64,000 bases of DNA. Origin: Hortaea werneckii (lineage: Eukaryota > Ascomycota > Dothideomycetes > Mycosphaerellales > Teratosphaeriaceae). The notes below the pieces were generated by a model. The model was not told where the DNA came from. It made no database searches and saw nothing but the letters and a program-made list of their open reading frames with translations. Location of the stretch: NCBI GenBank assembly GCA_037044905.1, contig JBAOKB010000083.1, positions 1-64,000 of the forward strand, given 5' to 3'. This document shows positions 1-11,129 of this stretch, piece by piece; position 1 is the stretch's first letter, and every line of letters starts with the position of its first letter. A program made the translations under genes and the position numbers.

Positions 1-641
1 CACAGAACCTCCTTTGAAAAAATCGAGCACGGTAAGATTTACTTAGTTTCACATCCCAATGCCCTATTAAATGATGTTGTCTATCACCCTAGGGAATCAC
101 ACTCCGCGAAACTTGAATTTGCTCTCCCGGCAGGTGAGATGAAGTCATTTTGCTTGCTTGCTGTTCGGGTGACGGCCCTAGCGCTATCGTCATGTCTCAG
201 ACCCCTGTTCGTCGTCCTACCTCCTGCTGCGTTCGATGTTTGATCGAAGTAGCTCTACGGAGGAATAGCGACGAATACCTAGCCGCAAGGTGAAGAGAAA
301 TGTAGCTCTCGTCGCTGGTACCAGACAATCTGATCACAGCGTCCAAGGCAAGCGTCATAGCTCCTTCGTCGGCTTTTGGTTAAGTCTGGGTCGGCAATTG
401 CCCGCACCTTGCAACTTCCGCTTTCGTCTCGTTCTATCTTGCTGCCTGAGCAAGTAGTGACATGCTCCGAAGACGCATCTAGGGCTATCTTGGAGCGCTG
501 TAGTCGGGGTTGCAGCAGTCTTGTCTACCTCTTATTTGCGTATGGTGAGCTAAGTACGTTTTTGCTCTAACCTCTAAACCTTACACTGCTTTCGCGCTTC
601 TCTTCTCACGGTAACTCACAACATTGCATACCATTGGAATT
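1..641. other. intergenic, left edge of window
   Basis: No convincing coding exon is visible on either strand. The longest open frame (about 376-570, plus) has no recognisable protein features. The right end presumably holds the promoter and 5' UTR of the dehydrogenase starting at 642. Confidence 0.5.
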
Positions 642-1821
642 ATGGCTTCGAAACCCGATATAGTGCTAAATGGCCCTGCCACTGGGGTCCCTACGGTGCG
701 CTGGGGAATTGTTGGTAAGACGTTCCTTTCGTTGTGCCAGACAGCAGTCAGCCTGCTGATCTGAACTGAATATAGCCACTGGAATGATATCTGATTGGTT
801 TGTTACTGACATCCTGAAGCCGAATTGGCCTGGCAAAAGCGCAAACCACATCGTCCAAGCCATTGGCTCTTCGTCGCTGGAGAAGTGCCAGAAGTTCGTG
901 GAGCAGTCCGTCAATCCGGCGAAGCCGGCCGTGCAGCCGACGCTTTATGGGACATACCAGGGTGTTTATGATGACCCGGACGTAGACTGTGTCTACATTG
1001 GCACGCCTCATAGCTTTCACAAGCAAAACTGTCTTGATGCTATCAAAGCAGGAAAGAATATTCTATGCGAGAAGCCCTTTGCCATGAATGCCAAGGAGGC
1101 GAAAGAGGTCTTTGAGGCTGCTGAAAAGAAAGGCGTTTTCGTCATGGAAGCCATGTGGACGCGTTTCTACCCGCTCATGCAGACTCTACGGAAGCTCCTG
1201 CACGAGACGAAAGAGCTGGGTACCATCTACCGCACTTTTTGTGACTTTGGCATGGATGTCGATATCGCGAACCTGCCGGATGGCAGCCGGTACAAGGAGA
1301 TTTCTTTGGGTGCAGGAAGTCTACTTGACATTGGCATCTACTCACTCACATGGGGGTTGACAACTTTGTCCGACGGGCAAGGTGAAGTGGTAGAAGATCC
1401 GGAGGTGATCAGCTCACAGACGCTTCAGCATGGTGGAGTTGACACCATTAGCAACGTCCTTCTGCACTATCGAGGGACTGGACGCCAAGCAGTCTGTACT
1501 TCCACTTTTAACTACCCCGGACATTCAGACTTTGCCCGGATCGAGGGAAGCAAAGGCCATATCATTGTCCACGGCGAAACGCCGAGCTCACCAGAAGGGT
1601 TCGTGCTCCATCCCAAAGGTGGCGGTATGGAGGAGCAGTACACTTTCGAGAAGCCCGGACGAGGCTTCTTTTGGGAGGCTGACGCCGTTGCTCATGATTT
1701 GAAGGCCGGTCGGCGCCAGAACGAAACCATGCCTTGGGCGGAGACCATGCGCGTGATGCGGATTATGGATCATGTGAGGAAGAGTAGCGGCGCTAGATTT
1801 GTGGGTGTGGATGATTGGTAG
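642..1821 (+). CDS. Gfo/Idh/MocA dehydrogenase, D-xylose/dihydrodiol dehydrogenase-like
   Basis: Predicted 372-residue NAD(P)-dependent sugar or dihydrodiol dehydrogenase, presumably cytosolic. Two exons, 642-714 and 776-1821; the 61-bp intron splits the N-terminal Rossmann segment, and splicing restores RWGIVATGMISDW, the family's typical nucleotide-binding start. Further family signs are CEKPFAMN near residue 120, carrying the conserved EKP lysine, and GAGSLLDIGIYSL near residue 205. By family this is closest to fungal NADP-dependent D-xylose 1-dehydrogenase and to trans-1,2-dihydrobenzenediol dehydrogenase, which sequence reading alone cannot separate. The next gene downstream, on the same strand, is L-arabinitol 4-dehydrogenase, which favours a pentose role (inference). 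Length and ends look complete. Confidence 0.87.
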
Positions 1822-2413
1822 CAGAACAGTCCGGGGTGGGTGTCGTATCTACAGTAACGTAGGCATGAACCGGGTGTATACCATGGTATCCACAATCTGG
1901 GCCACAGCGGGTAAGTAGCAAACCAGTCGCCAGACCTGCACTGCCTTGTCGGCAAATCAGCGCGCCGGATCTACGTCGCGCAGTCCTCCGAAACCTAGTC
2001 CCGCCTTTCAGCCCACATTGCCCCACCATCGCCTCCGGAGAGGCAGCCCTCCCTCCGTCCCTCCACCGGGACACCCCAAATCTGGAGCTCACTCGTGGAT
2101 AAATTGCCTGACCGACGAGCACATGTGGATAGCGCTGGGCCACACACTTCCAAAAACCACGGCTTAACGTAACATTGCTCTAGCGCCCGGCCTGCGCTAT
2201 CTGCGAAACACGGTACAAAGTGACCGTGTTCCTGAGGAAAAGGTCTGAAAGGTAAATCGCTCATAACCCGTAGTGACGACACCCGTCTCCCTTCTGCTGT
2301 CTTTTCTTTTCTCTCGCTTTCACTTATCCCGAAGTACCTGAGCAACTCCCATTTTTATTGTCTCTTGAGACCTTCGGATCATAGAGGGTGAACTTGGCAA
2401 GAAGCAGCTCACA
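1822..2413. other. intergenic between the two pentose-type dehydrogenases
   Basis: About 590 bp serving as 3' region of the upstream gene and promoter of L-arabinitol 4-dehydrogenase. I looked for GGCTAA-type XlnR sites and saw none that convinced me. Confidence 0.5.
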
Positions 2414-3602
2414 ATGTCCACCACCACGACGGCCACAACGCTGGTGCCTTCTAAGCCAAACATTGGCGTTTACACCAACCCGGCGCACGACCTGTGGGTT
2501 GCCGAAGCACAGCCAACCAAGGAGGAGGTTGAGAAAGGCGAGAGCCTGAAGCCTGGTGAGGTTACGGTGGCCATCAAGAGCACCGGGATTTGCGGGTGAG
2601 CTTTCTCACGAATTATTTCTCGCAGTCGGGAATTGAAGCTGACTTGGACTATCTAGCTCCGATGTCCACTTCTGGCACGAGGGCTGCATCGGCCCTATGA
2701 TCGTCGAAGACACGCACGTCCTTGGCCACGAATCCGCCGGTATCGTCGTCGCCAAGCACCCTACAGTCGAGACGCACAATGTTGGCGACCGCGTCGCTGT
2801 CGAGCCCAACATCATTTGCGGAGAGTGCGAGCCGTGTCTGACGGGCAAGTACAACGGTTGTGAAAATGTCGAGTTCAGGTCTACGCCGCCTGTGCCGGGA
2901 TTGCTGAGGAGATACGTCAACCACCCGGCCGTGTGGTGCCACAAGATTGGCGACATGGGGTACGAAGACGGAGCGCTCCTGGAGCCGCTTTCAGTGGCAT
3001 TGGCAGGCATGCAGCGGGCAAACATCACCCTGGGCGACAGTGTGCTGGTATGCGGTGCTGGTCCCATCGGTCTTGTCACTTTGGCTTGCGTCAAAGCCGC
3101 AGGCGCCGAGCCAATCGTAATCACCGACATTGACGAGGGCCGTCTCAAATTCGCTCAGGAGTTCTGCCCGGGCGTCCGGACACACAAGGTCGAGTTCAGC
3201 GACTCCCCAGAAGACTTCGCACGCAAGGTCGTGGCCAAGGCGGACGGCGTCGAGCCCGCTGTCACCATGGAATGCACCGGCGTCGAGTCGTCCATCTCCG
3301 GCGCCATCCACGCGAGCAAGTTCGGCGGCAAGGTCTTCGTCATTGGCGTCGGCAAGCCAGAGATCAAGATCCCCTTCATGAGACTCAGCACGAGAGAAGT
3401 CGACCTCCAATTCCAGTACCGCTACGCCAACACTTGGCCCCGTGCTATCCGGTTACTCCAGGGCGGGGTGATCGATCTTAAGAAGCTCGTCACGCACCGA
3501 TTCCCGCTCGAGAACGCCATTGATGCGTTCAAGGTCGCTTCAGATGCCAAGCAGGGCGGTATCAAGGTCATGATACAGAGCATGGATGACAGTGAGAGGT
3601 AA
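2414..3602 (+). CDS. lad1: L-arabinitol 4-dehydrogenase (zinc MDR family)
   Basis: Oxidises L-arabinitol to L-xylulose in fungal L-arabinose catabolism, in the cytosol. Exons 2414-2595 and 2657-3602 (61-bp intron) give 375 residues. Splicing restores STGICGSDVHFWHEGCIG; the FWHEGCIGPMIV segment is typical of arabinitol rather than xylitol dehydrogenases. Catalytic zinc ligands are visible in GICGSD and LGHESAG. The structural zinc cluster CGECEPC...C is intact near residues 115-130, and the Rossmann motif GAGPIGL follows near residue 195. PFMRLSTREVDLQFQYRY and KKLVTHRFPLE also match the family. The 3' UTR runs into a perfect (ACA)n repeat beginning 181 bp after the stop. A sorbitol or xylitol dehydrogenase identity is less likely. 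Confidence 0.93.
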
Positions 3603-3783
3603 AGTCATGGATCTAGATAGCTCTTAGGAAAAGCGAGCGAGGAGTTCAAAGTTGAGGCATTTGCGAGAGGGGCAGCATCGTCATAGCGCAGAGCGAACTG
3701 AAAGCGACCATCAAGTTTATTTTGACACATTTTTTCCTTACAATATCTCTACATTTTTTTTTTTCCCGTCTGCACACAACATT

Positions 3784-4042
<259 letters not shown>

Positions 4043-4049
4043 GCTACTC

Positions 4050-6174
4050 TTACTCGCCCATGTTTAGGAACGCTTGCACCAAGCATCCAGCATATCGACC
4101 GAGATCTGAAAGGGGAAAGATATCAATTCAATCAGTCCAAAGGAACAGCAGGGCATGTCAGAAAGCTGTACTGACCTGAGAGGAACGCGATCCAGAGGGC
4201 AGGCATATCGTCGACGGCGCTTTCTAACAGCGGTACACACCGTACCTGGCGCATCTGATCGCCCCACCAGACGCGGGTGTTAAAGGGCTTCCCCTTCGCG
4301 CAGCCTTCCGCCACCGCACTCACGACCCGGTCTCTCAGAGCTCGAGCGGCTTTGTCCGCTTCGCTGGAAGCACGGCTAGGATCCGAATCGAACAGCGTCA
4401 GGTCCAGATGTTGCGAGGTCGACGGCACGTTGACGCCGGAGAACATGCCGTTGCGGTGGTAGCCGGTCGGCTTGAGGATGAAGAAGTCCTGGTGTTGCGT
4501 CTTGATGCGCTCGAGCTCCGACATGAGCGTTAGCGTCTGCATGGAGCATGTCTCCGCCGTGAGCTTGGGGAAGAAACCCGCGGCGAGCTCGACGATGCTG
4601 GCGACTTGGCAGGAGACTTCGAATTCGTCGGCGAGAGCGCACCAGTCGATCTCGGAGTCCCGGTCCTTCTCGGTTGGCGTTGCGATCTGGATAAGCGGCA
4701 GAGGTATCTCGGCAGCGGCCGCTAGCTCTGTGAGAGCGGCCTTGGTCATGCTCTCAGTGACGTCGAGTTCAGCCACGAGAAGGTACGTCTTCTTGCCTGT
4801 CTTGCGCTCGAGGACTTGATTGACTACTTGCAGCATCACTCTCGCATTACCACTGACGTTGGATGGCGGCTCGACTCGCAAGTTGCTCTGCACCGTCGTG
4901 CCGTAAGGGATGTTCATGAAGGTACATGCGCCGACCTGCAGCACATTTGCACCGAGCCTGTAACCTTCAGTGACGAAACGAATGGGCGTCCCATGGACTT
5001 TTGGATCGACTAAAGCGATGCCGCCGAACTTCGTCGTCCGCACAGCGGCCGCAGCATGCTGAGCAGGATGCTTTGCTTTAGGATGATCGGGGAAGTTCTG
5101 GGCGAACTCTTCCTCTAGGATCGCTTGGCTCGTTGACGGTGAGCGTGGCTCACTAAGAAAGGCCTTGTTCTCCTGCGAATACAAGGCCGTAGATCCGGAT
5201 CCTGACCCAGAACTAAGCGACGGCGTTCCCTCAGACACCGATCTGTCATCATCCGACGACTCATCCCACCATTGCCGCTTGACGTGGCAAGTCAGCAATG
5301 GACTCTCGGCGAGTGCCTTGACTAATCGATCGACTTGAGCGGCAGTAAGGATGATCTTAGGTCCAGATCGCTCTGGCCTCCCACTACGACAACTGCGAGG
5401 GCTAGAGGGCATTGGATGGTCGTGTTGGGGGCCTTTGTCGGCCTGTACTTGCTCATCATAGCGTGCCTGCGTTGGGGTTAGCACTTCGTCGTCGTCGGCG
5501 TCGTCGTCGGCGTCGTCCTGCGGACTTGGGATAGGATCTGAGAAGCCTATGCGGGAATTTACTTGGATAGGACTGAAGTAGAACTCGGCTACTTGGGAGT
5601 TACGGCGGCTTGCTTTGCTCGCACTTAGACCTGAGGTATCGTCGACGTTTATCGATGCAGGTGGTATAGATGGAGGGGTGCCTGAGGTATCGATTCTAGC
5701 CAACGCACCAACGCCGGCAGTTCTGTCGATCCGATCCGTGTGCTTTGCGGGGAGCGTTGCGGCGGGTCTTAATAATTCCTGAGGTCGTACAGCAGGGAGC
5801 TCTGCCAAATCCACTTTCTTCTGCGCGGCCTTCGCTGATAAGATGTCACCTGTATAAGCTGTATGTTCTGCAGCGGGCGTATAGAGAGTTGCAGGAAGAG
5901 TATTATCAGAAAAGTTGGCATTCGATGACGACGCACGGCCCTGACCGCCATTTTCACCGCTGGCTCCCTCCCGGTCCGCCGCAGGCGTTGCAGAAGGCTC
6001 GATGAAACGAATGGTCCGGACATGGTCCCGCTGCTTTAGTGCGGACGTTTCCCTGTGTTGTGTGTCAATTTCGGCCATGCGATTAGAATATGACGATGGC
6101 GCCTCACGTCTTTTTGATGCTTTGCTGCCCAAAAGTTGGGCGGATGAGGCGACAGTATACCCTGTACCTGTCAT
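4050..6174 (-). CDS. PAS-like domain protein with disordered N-terminus
   Basis: Predicted 684 residues from exons 6174-4176 and 4105-4050. The 70-bp intron has GTCAGT and TTTCAG ends; splicing replaces an unlikely tail with DLGRYAGCLVQAFLNMGE. The first 350 or so residues are Ser/Pro/Asp-rich with an acidic DDADDDADDDE run. A folded segment beginning FGGIALVDPKVHGTPIRFV looks like the start of a PAS-type sensor fold and continues through NVLQVGACTFMNIPYGTTV and LLVAELDVTE. A second folded part includes IKTQHQDFFILKPTGYHR. I do not see the LOV photoactive cysteine motif. The frame is open up to an ATG at 6423, which would add 83 poorly structured residues; I prefer 6174. The stop is 7 bp from the ACA repeat. 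Function unknown; a signalling or light/redox sensor is inference. Confidence 0.7.
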
Positions 6175-7073
6175 TGTGCAGCGAATTGTGTCTTGGAGTT
6201 TTAGCAGAATCAGAGCGAACGCGGTTGCCGTGGCTGGCTGGTAATCACACTGGCCGGCAGTGAATTGTCTCGTACAAGTGTCGTAGGTCTCAGACCTCGT
6301 CTTCCTGTTACTCGAAGGTACGGTCAATGGTGAGTAGAAGTTTGGACTAACTTCGCCACGGGCCACATCGAGTGGATAGAAGGTTAGCACGTAACAACAA
6401 AGACGCATTGTGTCTTTGTCCATGATGCCAGACCAGACAATGCCGCCAATGCCTCACGGGACAAGAATAGCAGCCGCTCAAAGAAACAGCTTTGGCATGA
6501 CGTCTCTTGCGCACAAAGAACCCCCAAGATTCACGAGATCGACTACGTCTGCAGGGCATGGCTCTTCCGCGACGAGACCTATTGTAGGACCTTAGATTGA
6601 AGGTCTGGAACCGTTTCTCAAAGAAGACGTTGTCTGGCCCACTTTCTCGTGTTTGGATTTTAGCCGTTTCGCCGAGCTCCGCTTCCGTCCCAGCTACCAG
6701 GTCGACGTGAACAGTCTCAGGAAGTAGGGCTGCTGTCTCGCAATGCACTTTTGTAGTAATGAAAACGCATGTACAACGGCAAAGTCGTACCTCGTTCGGA
6801 TACGCTTGACAAGGGCTTGACAACGCCAGGGGAAGAGGTCGTATGCATTCATTTCGCTCGCTCTAGCATAGATGCTATCGCTCTAATGATCATTAGCAAG
6901 GAGACACCGTAGCATGCTTTCCTTCGAAACCACATAGCGCCAAGCGCCTCGCCTTGTCCACCAGCCCTGAAACTATTTCGAGCAACCGTATACACAGAAT
7001 TGCGTTCCTCGTACTGCCCTTGGAACGCCCCTGGCTCCCACCATGTCTCATGCGCGACTTCAGTAGTGACAAT
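6175..7073. other. intergenic upstream of the PAS-like gene
   Basis: About 900 bp between the PAS-like gene start and the stop of the ubiquilin gene, both on the minus strand. The 6175-6423 part is open in the PAS-like frame and may be 5' UTR or an extended N-terminus. I see no other gene. Confidence 0.5.
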
Positions 7074-8414
7074 CTAGCCAGAAAGCAGATACTCTACTGC
7101 TCCTTGTACACTGCCTCCGCTTCGTCTAAGCGCCTGCACGTTCCTCTCAAATTCGAAGAAACCCATGTCATTCAACTGCTGGAGCTGTGCCTCATACCGC
7201 ACCTCCGGCGGTCTATCATCCTGAGGCTGCGGCGCCTCGCCACCCCCCATGCCCATTCCACCCAATGCTGCCCAAGGGTTGAAGCCGCCCATACCTCCTG
7301 CACCGCCAGGGGCGCCTGAGCCGTCTGCGTTGGGAGCACCGGCTCCGCCACCGCCACCGCCCATCATGTTCATCATGCTCTGCATCATCTGCGGGTTTTG
7401 CATGATCTGTTGCGTCATCTGCTGTAAGGGATTCTGCTGCCCGCCGCCCTGTTGCTGGCCACCGCCAAAAAGATTACCGAAGGGGTTCGGTGGCTGCTGC
7501 TGGCCTTCTGCGCCAGGTTGCTGTGCACCTGGGGCATTACCACTGGCGCCGCCGCCAAAGAGAGCGGCGAAGGGGTTGCCCTGTGGAGGCTGTTGTTGTG
7601 CGCCAGCGTTCGGCTGTTGGCTCTGTGTGTCCGTGCCCGTTCCGGTCTGGCCTTCTGAGCCTGCTTGCGGCGTTGTGTCTGTTGCTCCCGGCATAGGGAA
7701 AGCGGACTGGCCACCCTGCTCTCCGCCCATTGCCCGCTGCATCTGCATTTGCATGCGTATCATGTCCGGGTTCATCATCATCCTTCTAAACTCGGGGTTC
7801 TCAATTGCTGCGCGCGCCATAGGGTTGTTTCTTATCATTGGGTTCTCTCTCAGCATGCCAATGACTGCCGGGTTGTTCATGGCTTCGTTCATTTGCTGAG
7901 CAAAGTTAGGATCTTCGAGCATTCTGAGCATCTGATCTGGGTTGGGTGGCGCGCCCATGCCTCCGTCCGCGCCAAAGGCGTCCATACCTGGCAGACCGTG
8001 GAAACCAGCATACCGTGCACCCGTCAGCTGTGCTAATGGATTACTTGCGCCTGTTCCGGCTGCGATGTTGGAAGGCACGTTGCCTGCGGGCGACTGCCCT
8101 GCGCCAGGTACCGTCTGTGCTGCACCGCCCTGATTGGCAGGGTTCTGTCGGTTGTTGCTCTCCGCACCTCTCACCAAATGCACTGTATTCCCATCTCTGA
8201 TTTTTACGCTTGCGATCGTATCCTGATCCTTCAGTACACGACCAGAATAGATTAATCGCTGACGTTCCGGCGAGAGGTTTGCATACTCTTCCGTCGAGAG
8301 CTTTTGCTTGAGGTCGGCGATGGTAGTCGTTGTTGGTACGGTGATGACGTATTTGGCGTCGGCGGAGCTCTTGACGTTGAAGGTGATCTGCTGCTCGCCC
8401 TCTGCTTCGGCCAT
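7074..8414 (-). CDS. dsk2: ubiquilin / Dsk2 ubiquitin shuttle factor
   Basis: Delivers ubiquitinated proteins to the proteasome, in nucleus and cytosol. A single exon encodes 446 residues with the full family layout. A ubiquitin-like domain (residues about 8-80) contains LIYSGRVLKDQDTI. STI1-type segments around 155-230 have repeated NPxMxxMLRENP-like helices (MLEDPNFAQQMNEAMNNP). A Gly/Gln/Pro-rich linker with Met-rich QNPQMMQSMMNMMGG follows, and a C-terminal UBA domain ends in YEAQLQQLNDMGFFEFE and VQGAVEYLLSG. The ATG at 8414 is directly followed by the ubiquitin-like fold, so the start is secure. The long Gly/Pro frame on the opposite strand is a shadow of the low-complexity linker. Confidence 0.96.
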   Translation of the reverse strand: MAEAEGEQQITFNVKSSADAKYVITVPTTTTIADLKQKLSTEEYANLSPERQRLIYSGRVLKDQDTIASVKIRDGNTVHLVRGAESNNRQNPANQGGAAQTVPGAGQSPAGNVPSNIAAGTGASNPLAQLTGARYAGFHGLPGMDAFGADGGMGAPPNPDQMLRMLEDPNFAQQMNEAMNNPAVIGMLRENPMIRNNPMARAAIENPEFRRMMMNPDMIRMQMQMQRAMGGEQGGQSAFPMPGATDTTPQAGSEGQTGTGTDTQSQQPNAGAQQQPPQGNPFAALFGGGASGNAPGAQQPGAEGQQQPPNPFGNLFGGGQQQGGGQQNPLQQMTQQIMQNPQMMQSMMNMMGGGGGGAGAPNADGSGAPGGAGGMGGFNPWAALGGMGMGGGEAPQPQDDRPPEVRYEAQLQQLNDMGFFEFERNVQALRRSGGSVQGAVEYLLSG

Positions 8415-8949
8415 GGTGGCCAGTTGTATTGCTGAAGCTGTAGCGTTGGAGGAATCAAGGAAAGATGCGGGAGATATGTGTGATCGCGGGGCTGAACGGG
8501 ATGTCAGAAGTGTTGGTTTGCTGGATCTGGAAAGAGCAATCGGATCAGACGCGATAGTAGTTGCTAGAGGTGATGTCTTTCTGCGGACTTCAAAGGATGC
8601 CGATCAACGTGACTTGCGAGCGATGGTGTTCACAGAAAGACACAGAAGGTCATCGGCCTAGACTGACCAACGGCCGATACATGATGTAAGGCAACACCCC
8701 GACTGCACGGCTTCCGCCTTATCGTGTTGCCTCAGGCTTACATGGCGTGAATAGCCCGAGCCACCCTGGGCAGGGATCTCCGCCAACTCAATGAACCTCG
8801 GCCTGTTGATCTATGCCGTCCCATTGACCTCAGTAGCCGAGTTGACGAGATGTAAGAACAGCAACACTCTGGTAGGTCTCTACCGTCTTCTTTCCTTAGA
8901 CATATAGACAGACAGCAACACCGCACCATTCTTAATTCGCCTGCCCAAG
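8415..8949. other. divergent promoter region, dsk2 and quinone oxidoreductase
   Basis: 535 bp separating the start codons of two divergently transcribed genes. No coding exon or recognisable operator was found. Confidence 0.55.
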
Positions 8950-10035
8950 ATGAAGGGAATCCAGATCGCGCAATATGTTTCCGGGCCGCAAGACATGAAG
9001 GTCACAGAGCTGGCCGACCCAGTTCCTAACCCAGATCAGTACACGATCGCTATCCACGCCACAGCTTGTAACTGTAAGGAGACGAATTCTTCCTCTATTT
9101 TAGCATCTCACCATAGCTAACACTCAAGTTCAGTCTACGACCTCCTCCAAATCCGCGGCAAGTATCAGCACCAACCGCCTCTCCCCTGGGTCTCTGGCTC
9201 CGAGTTCTCAGGCACCATCATCGCCACACCCTCCAGCCCGTCGCCCAAGCAAGGTGGACAATGGAAGTACAAGAAAGGCGATAAAGTCTTCGGCGCCGCA
9301 CAGGGCGGCTACGCAGAGAAAGTATGCGCTCTGGAGCAACAGCTTAGACCTGTTCCGAAAGGATGGGACTTCTTCGAGGCCGCGGGCCTTTTCGTCACGA
9401 TGCCCACCTCCTACGCTGGTCTGGTGACTCGTTGCAACCTGAAGAAGGGCGACTGGGTTCTCGTCCACGCTGCAGCGGGCGGTGTCGGTCTGGCAGCTGT
9501 GCAGATCGCCAAAGCGCTTGGCGCGACTGTCGTTGCGACGGCGGGCACACAGCATAAGCTCGACGTGGCTAAGCGTTTCGGTGCCGATCACCTGATTGAT
9601 TACCGTGATGAGTCCTGGCCGCAGAAGGTGAAGGCGCTCACTCCTAAGGGCAGAGGAGTCGATATTGTCTACGATCCGGTTGGTCTCATTGATAAGAGTA
9701 CCAAGTGTATTGCCTGGAACGGCCGGCTTCTCGTTGTCGGTTTCGCAGGAGGTCCGATTGAGAAAGTTGCCACCAACAAGATGCTGCTTAAGAATATCTC
9801 AGTAGTTGGCTTGCATTGGGGTGCGTACGCGCAGAACGAGCCGGAGAGAGTGATAGAGGTGTGGGACAGGCTATTTGAGCTCTTCGAGAGCAAGAAGGTG
9901 CGCGGGACCAACTTCTTGGACAAGGAGTTTGTTGGCTTGGAGAAGGTACCAGAAGCGCTGAAGGCTCTGGGTGAACGGGATACATGGGGTAAGGTGGTTG
10001 TGAAGGTACCCCAGGGTGGGCAGGCGAAGCTGTAA
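8950..10035 (+). CDS. zinc-free MDR quinone oxidoreductase / NADPH reductase
   Basis: Predicted 341-residue NADPH-dependent quinone or enone reductase. Exons 8950-9073 and 9134-10035 are separated by a 60-bp intron; splicing gives HATACNFYDLLQIRGKYQ, the conserved N-terminal MDR segment. The cofactor motif AAAGGVGLAAVQIAKALG lies near residue 165, followed by GATVVATAGT. No catalytic or structural zinc cysteines are present, as expected of the quinone oxidoreductase branch. It is divergent from dsk2. The substrate cannot be assigned from sequence. Confidence 0.9.
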
Positions 10036-11129
10036 CAGATGACTAGGCATACGATGTTAAGCATATTGAACACCACAAATTAGTCTGGCATTTCATCACG
10101 TCTGGACAAACGAACCGCGTAGCCGAGGCACCTCTAGTCAGATTCAGAAGCTCCATCCCAGTCTGCGCAGTATAACGAGTCTATTCTTGGATGCGTCTTT
10201 ATTTGAAGACGTTCCGCGTGAGAACGATCATTCCCCCAAACCCTTTAATTAAGCCGTTTGAGAAATGAGCACAACACAGCCCGCCTGAACTCTTTCCTGA
10301 TCTACTGAAAAGGTCTCAGCCCGCCTGGCTCTCTGGTCAAAGCATGGGCAACATGTAGTTGGACAGGCCCCTTTTCGCTAGAAACGGATATGTAGTACAA
10401 ACCTCAGACTCCCATGTCACTTGGAATGATATCAATGCAAATGCCGCGGCCAAGTTCTCATTATCGTTGCTGAGCCACGTCAGCTTCCATGTAGCGTTAT
10501 GGTACATGTCACTCATCATTGAGACCTCATGCGGCCTCTCGGCAATGTTTCGTAAATTAGGATAGACCGCATCGATCAAAGGGCCTGTTTTGGTACCTTT
10601 TTCTGGTGCTACTATGTATGCATTGGAATACTCCGACAGCACTGACCGTCCATGAATGAAAATCGACACGAACCAGTACGCTCACCTCAGGCACAGGAGA
10701 TGTTTCACATTATGGCGTCTGATCGTCGAGCAAGACATTGTCTACGGCACCATGCAACATCTGATCATAGCACGTCGCCAATGCAAGATGCTTTGAAGCC
10801 GTGTTCTGGAAAGAGAGATAGGCTTACAAAATCGTCATAGTCATTTGAGGCATGCTAGACGGAGCGGCCAGTATTTTCATGTATTCTAAGTCTCCATGGT
10901 CGTCTAAATATATTAAGAGCAGGAGATTGTAGTACTGTAGAGACGTGAGGAAGTCGGAAAGCTGAGGCGAAAGTGCATATCCCCCCGGGAGCGAACGTTG
11001 GAATAGTCGCTAGTGATTGGCCGCTCGGACCACCCTTCGCTTCAGACAGCCTCAATCGTCCACAACATACAAGCTTCACAGAAACAAGCAACTCACTCAC
11101 CTCAGTCACTCGTTCCACCCACCCTCGCG
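10036..11129. other. intergenic with one doubtful ORF
   Basis: About 1.1 kb between two plus-strand genes. Apart from the minus-strand open frame 10337-10669, listed separately, I see no gene. Confidence 0.5.
10337..10669 (-). pseudogene. possible gene fragment, unknown protein
   Basis: A minus-strand open frame of 110 residues from a true ATG at 10669. The middle and end (PLIDAVYPNLRNIAERPHE, NATWKLTWLSNDNENLAAAF) look protein-like, with amphipathic helices and few low-complexity stretches. Upstream on the same strand, a donor-like GTGAGC at about 10684 and an acceptor-like TTTCCAG near 10810 bound a short open exon ending LLDDQTP, then a stop. I could not join them in phase. It may be a degraded gene, the last exon of a small gene, or chance. 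No family recognised. Confidence 0.25.

Noticed and set aside
6347..6823. Minus-strand frame of 158 codons upstream of the PAS-like gene
   Set aside because: No domain, and it overlaps the leader or start of the PAS-like gene in another register with no splice that joins them.
7249..7899. Plus-strand Pro/Cys/Gly-rich frame of 216 codons
   Set aside because: Antisense shadow of the Gly/Gln/Met-rich linker of ubiquilin.
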